Of a stretch of DNA of 64,000 nucleotides, positions 60,063 through 64,000 are shown piece after piece (the first letter of the stretch is position 1; every line of letters starts with the position of its first letter). Made by a program: the position numbers and the translations under genes. The notes beneath the pieces are model-generated. The model was not told the DNA's origin and made no database searches. It saw only the letters and a list, made by a program, of their open reading frames with translations. The DNA comes from Arthrinium phaeospermum (taxonomy: Eukaryota > Ascomycota > Sordariomycetes > Amphisphaeriales > Apiosporaceae), in assembly GCA_006503535.1 (NCBI GenBank), contig QYRS01000008.1, positions 1,860,001-1,924,000 of the forward strand, in the 5' to 3' direction.

Positions 60063-63000
60063 CCAACGCAGACCATGTACGTCAAGTGCCTAGTTGGCAG
60101 TAGTGGCTATGCTGGTTCTCTGGGCGCCTTCATGTTACTGGTGGTAATTACTTACTCGCTGCCCACCACCCCCCGAGGGCGATGATCCCAGGTTCCCGGG
60201 AGTGAGGAGTTGGAGACTTGGAGTTGTGTAAGTTTATTGCTGGCTAACGGCCATTTGCGGCGAGAGCACAGTTCAATAGTTGGTGCAAAGTAATTAGGTC
60301 ACACAGCAGTAGTCCAGAAGCCGCTTGCTGCTTGCTGCTGCCCCCCATTGCCATCCTTCCCTCCAGCTCCTAAGTAGGCATGTACAAGTCGGCGGTGGGT
60401 TGTACGGCATACATAATACGATTGGGCAATGCGATGGTAAACAGTCCGCTTCGAACTGCCAATACTACTATCACCACCAAAAAGCTTGCTTGTCATGGCC
60501 GATTTGCTAGTGAACCCCCCATCAACCAACCAACCCTTACCTTCCCGGCCAGGACAGGGCCACGAGGTCGAAATTGCACGGGCCCCATAGTCCCCATTCT
60601 CAAAGTACTCCGTATGACCGTGAGATGATTGATCTTTGATCAAGCCTTTTGTTTTTTTCCCGCGTTGCTTGTGCGATGGGGTGCGAAAGAACAGAGCCTC
60701 ACGAGACCACCCCCTCCTTGCTTGTCGCCATACTTACTGCTGAAACTAATCATCAAAAAATCTGACATCAGTCAGGAATGGGTCTTGGCAAACTTGCCTG
60801 TTCCTGGATCTCGGGGGCTAGGCTCTCGACGTAACCTAAAAGCTCAACTCCGAGTCGAGTCGTTCGGGTCTAGGGAGTCCCTAGAAATCTGAGAGAAGCA
60901 AAGGAAGAGAAACAAACAGAATTAGCTCACAGTCTAGACCTGGGGCCGTTTAATCAGAAAATTCTTTAACCGCGCAGGCGGACATGCAAGCCGGCCAGTG
61001 TGAGGAATGTCGTAGGCTCGTAGGTGTCATTGCAATCTGGCTAAGGTACACGGTCGTATAGAAACGGGTATCAACAGTGCTTTCCGAGCCTTGGCAGGGA
61101 CGATATACTCCGGTATACCTCCCTGAGCAGCACCACGGCATGTACGGTACGGGTGACGGGGGGCACAGGTAAGACAGCATATCCGACCGATACCTACTGC
61201 AAAGAAAGACGCACACATCCTTAAATTCTCTTTTGCGCGGCTTCCCGCCGAGTCGCGCACGTGGTGGAAGGGCCTGGGAGTGGGTTGTCTCTGTTCCAAC
61301 CTCCAACCTCCAAGCCCGGCCCAGCCCACCATTTGCTACTTCGCGAATCTGTCAATCCCACCACATAGTGGCGGATGATGGTATCCCAGGGACCGGCTCC
61401 CTACCCGACTGCTTCGTTGATCTCTGCTGTGCTGCCCCCCTGTTCGTTCATTATTAGGGCAAGTATGTACTGTAATAAGTTCTCCATTGGAGCAATGGTA
61501 ACTTGTAAGAGGCATGTACATGCTGTCCGGTGTCTACTTGGCCACGACCTTACTCCATAAAGCTGCTGCATTAGGCAAGCAGATTAGGGTATTCGACCCC
61601 ATAACGATCTGTGAACCGTACATGCAAGGTCGCCCGCCAGTTACTGTACATACATTCTTTGCGGAAACGACTGCCCGCGTGCCATGCGCCGCTCTCGCAG
61701 ATGCGGAATTGTAGGAAGCCAGAGTTCCGTGCCGAGCTCCCGCAAAGAGCCGATTGACGCCCATTGGGGGTTTTTGGATTTTGGGTTTTTTTTCCCTCTT
61801 CGAAATCGGCGGGAGCAAATTCGTGTGCAACGTCTACGAACGGGAAGGCTGGGCACTTTTTTGGTTTGTTTTTGTATGAGGCATTTGTTGACATTGCATG
61901 GGAAGAGAAAAAGTCCCAAGAGAAGATCGGCCCCTGCTCCAGCCATTCTCAAGCAAGCGCCGTACAAGTGATGTGCATGTACGTCTGGATTCGACCAGGC
62001 CTTTGATATCTTTCCCATCCCATGCGGCCATGCTGGATGCGGGCGCATATGCACAGAGTTAGCTACATAGCTAGACAGACATTCACCTCCATGGTCTATC
62101 CCCCCTCGTTTACACCTGACGTACTATACACTCCAACACTATAGGTGATGCTATATGTCTGTCCGTACATTACATGTCGCCATGCAGACAGTCGTTTTGT
62201 TTCGCACACCGCTCCAGACTCGGCCAGACCTCGACCACCTCATTCCTACATCAGTGCCATCTCGCCATTCCGTGAACCACATCCGAGGAGGCTTGCATCG
62301 TATGTAGTGGCATGATGAATTGGCAATGCATCAGGGCATTCCGGGAAATACTCTATCGTCCCGCCCCCTGGTTGGCTCGTTGGTTGCCGGCCGGCCATGG
62401 GGGTCAGACGGACATACCTCATCATACCTAACTTGATCGGCGCGCATTCGAGACGAAAGAAGAGCTCGGAGAAGCTCGCATACAGTAGGTACGGTGCGGG
62501 CTTGGGAAACATGCAGCTAGCTGTAGCTCAAACAAGAACTCTATGTTATGGGCGCCAGCAGCTTTCTCTGTCATTCCAATTCTTATTATTTGGGGACCTG
62601 GGCAGAAACCTGGGAAGCAAGCAGCTACAGCCGCAGGTCCAGCTCAGTGAGACCTGCTTGCTGCTGCTTCCTGCATATTAGACTGGAAACCTCGAAACGC
62701 AGGCCTGCGTATTCGGTAATTTGCGGCTTCCACTTCGGCTCGAGCTCGAACCAGAGAAAAATGCATGCCCCCGCGATATCCAGATATAAGCTGGCCTATA
62801 AAAAGCCACCGAGAGTGAGATACAAAACCCCATCGGTATGTGGAGGGGGGAAGGGGGCATTTGGCATGGGAGAGAATCGAGGGGGGGGTCTCGGGGTCCG
62901 TGTCGTGCGATGACAAGCCTTGAGCGACTTCTTGGCCGAGCTCTTGGCCCTTTCTTGTTTCTGCTGGCCTGTCCGCTGGCCTATCGAATTCGCTTAGCAC

Positions 63001-64000
63001 GCCAAGCACCCGTAAAGTGGCACCCCCCCGTCGTCCCGTCGTTCCCGGCAGTTTGGGATGGGTTGTACACACTCTTGAGTCTTGACTCTCTCTTTCTCTC
63101 TTCTCGCACCGCGCTACACGCTTACAGGATGACAATACATAATAACACAGCTACTTAATTCGCTGGGATCCGTCTTGTCACATCATCCATGGAAGCCCGC
63201 GGGAGAAGGAAGAGGGGAGCCCAAACAGAAACACACACTGGACAACCTTGTTTTTTGTGTGTAAGGTTGCGCAACCACTGACTAATAAGATGTACTGTAG
63301 ATTGTACAGACAAAGGCAGATCCGCTCGGTAGCGACCGGGGGCCGGGCGACCCTTCGCACATAAGTTAATCACAGTGTACGACTAACAGATCACAGCAGG
63401 TGAATAATGTGGCTACTTGTACCACTTTATACTGCGCTGTCAAGGAATCAATGACCTCAACCCTCTCCAGTTATCGATGGAGCAGCAAGACCTCGCCAAA
63501 GCAACACCGAGGCATGCCCATTTCAGGGCCTGCTTGAGCTTTGCTTGGCTCCCTTCTCGCTTCCTCGGCCTCGGGCCTGTTGAGGAGACGCCAGCTCGAC
63601 GATCCTGACACTGGGGACAACTCATACTGTATGTATAATTCAACATATCTTTGTTTCGGCGATGCCCGGCGCAAACGCCTAGCTCTTTCGTTTCAATCCG
63701 TTCTGAGAGAGCAGCAAAGAAAAAAAAAACGCCATACATGTACGCTGTGCAACCGTGACGTCAGAAAAGCGCCCGCCGTTTCCGAACAAAAGAGGGGGGG
63801 TCCCCCGATACAGATACACACGATGGCTTTTCTGATATCATGGTCCTGGTGAAACATGCAAGAAGGGCTAGAATCCCATCCCATCCTATCGGTCGGCATG
63901 GACGGCCAGGGGCAGTTTTTCACCAATCCGCGACCCCGTGGCGGAAGATAAGAGAGTGAATGGCTCGCTTGATGGATTTTGATTGATCATCCATCTCCTG

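Larger units (their letters stand above)
57416..64000. other. Gene-free right end of the window
   Basis: About 6.6 kb upstream of the kinase gene without a supportable coding region, including the kinase promoter. All frames are short, overlap each other on both strands, and many begin with non-ATG codons. It contains microsatellites at 58226-58243, 58389-58412 and 60048-60062, and repeated TAGGTAGG motifs (57850-57860, 59598-59613). A gene may begin beyond the window edge. Confidence 0.45.

Overview
This window looks like a nuclear chromosome segment from a filamentous ascomycete, most likely a Sordariomycete. Genes are short and separated by long non-coding stretches. Introns are about 50-110 nt with GTAAGT/GTACGT donors and TAG/CAG acceptors. 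Conserved proteins (ribosomal uL2, adenosine kinase, BUD31, complex I B14, RPAC2, a SAT4/HAL4-type kinase) match fungal families, and there is a HeLo-like/ankyrin gene and a DUF6590 gene, both typical of Pezizomycotina. I assign 16 protein genes and two Pol III tRNA-like genes. I see no convincing transposon, CRISPR array, rRNA or prophage.

Layout. 0-4.4 kb: a low-complexity acidic protein, tentatively a Mediator tail subunit (+), convergent with a secreted GH5 glycoside hydrolase (-). 4.4-7.9 kb: gene-free. 7.9-15.0 kb: an accessory island with a HeLo-like/ankyrin protein (+), a convergent orphan single-pass membrane protein (-), and a DUF6590 protein (-) whose C-terminal half is built of tandem beta-helix-like repeats. 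15.0-18.0 kb: gene-free. 18.0-19.4 kb: a double PH-domain protein (-). 19.4-23.1 kb: gene-free. 23.1-28.6 kb: an RRM protein (-) divergent from ribosomal protein uL2 (+), followed by adenosine kinase (+). 30.4-34.1 kb: an EST1/EBS1/SMG7-type protein (-). 35.5-39.5 kb: a compact housekeeping cluster of ZNF511-like zinc finger (+), BUD31 splicing factor (-), complex I NDUFA6/B14 (+) and RPAC2/AC19 of Pol I/III (-). 39.5-50.0 kb: gene-poor, with one tRNA-like gene and a long pyrimidine-rich leader before a low-complexity regulatory-looking protein (50.0-51.5 kb) whose frame is broken twice at C runs. 53.3 kb: a second tRNA-like gene. 55.9-57.4 kb: a SAT4/HAL4-type protein kinase (-). 57.4-64.0 kb: no gene that I can support.

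Biology. Most conserved genes serve gene expression: ribosome (uL2), Pol I/III (RPAC2), splicing (BUD31), RNA binding (RRM), mRNA decay/telomere (EST1 family), possibly Mediator. Others serve purine salvage, respiration, ion/nutrient signalling and plant cell-wall breakdown. The least explained material is the 7.9-15 kb island, the pair of tRNA-like Pol III genes, and the doubly frameshifted gene at 50-51.5 kb. All exon models were read by eye from splice consensus and frame; none is backed by transcripts.
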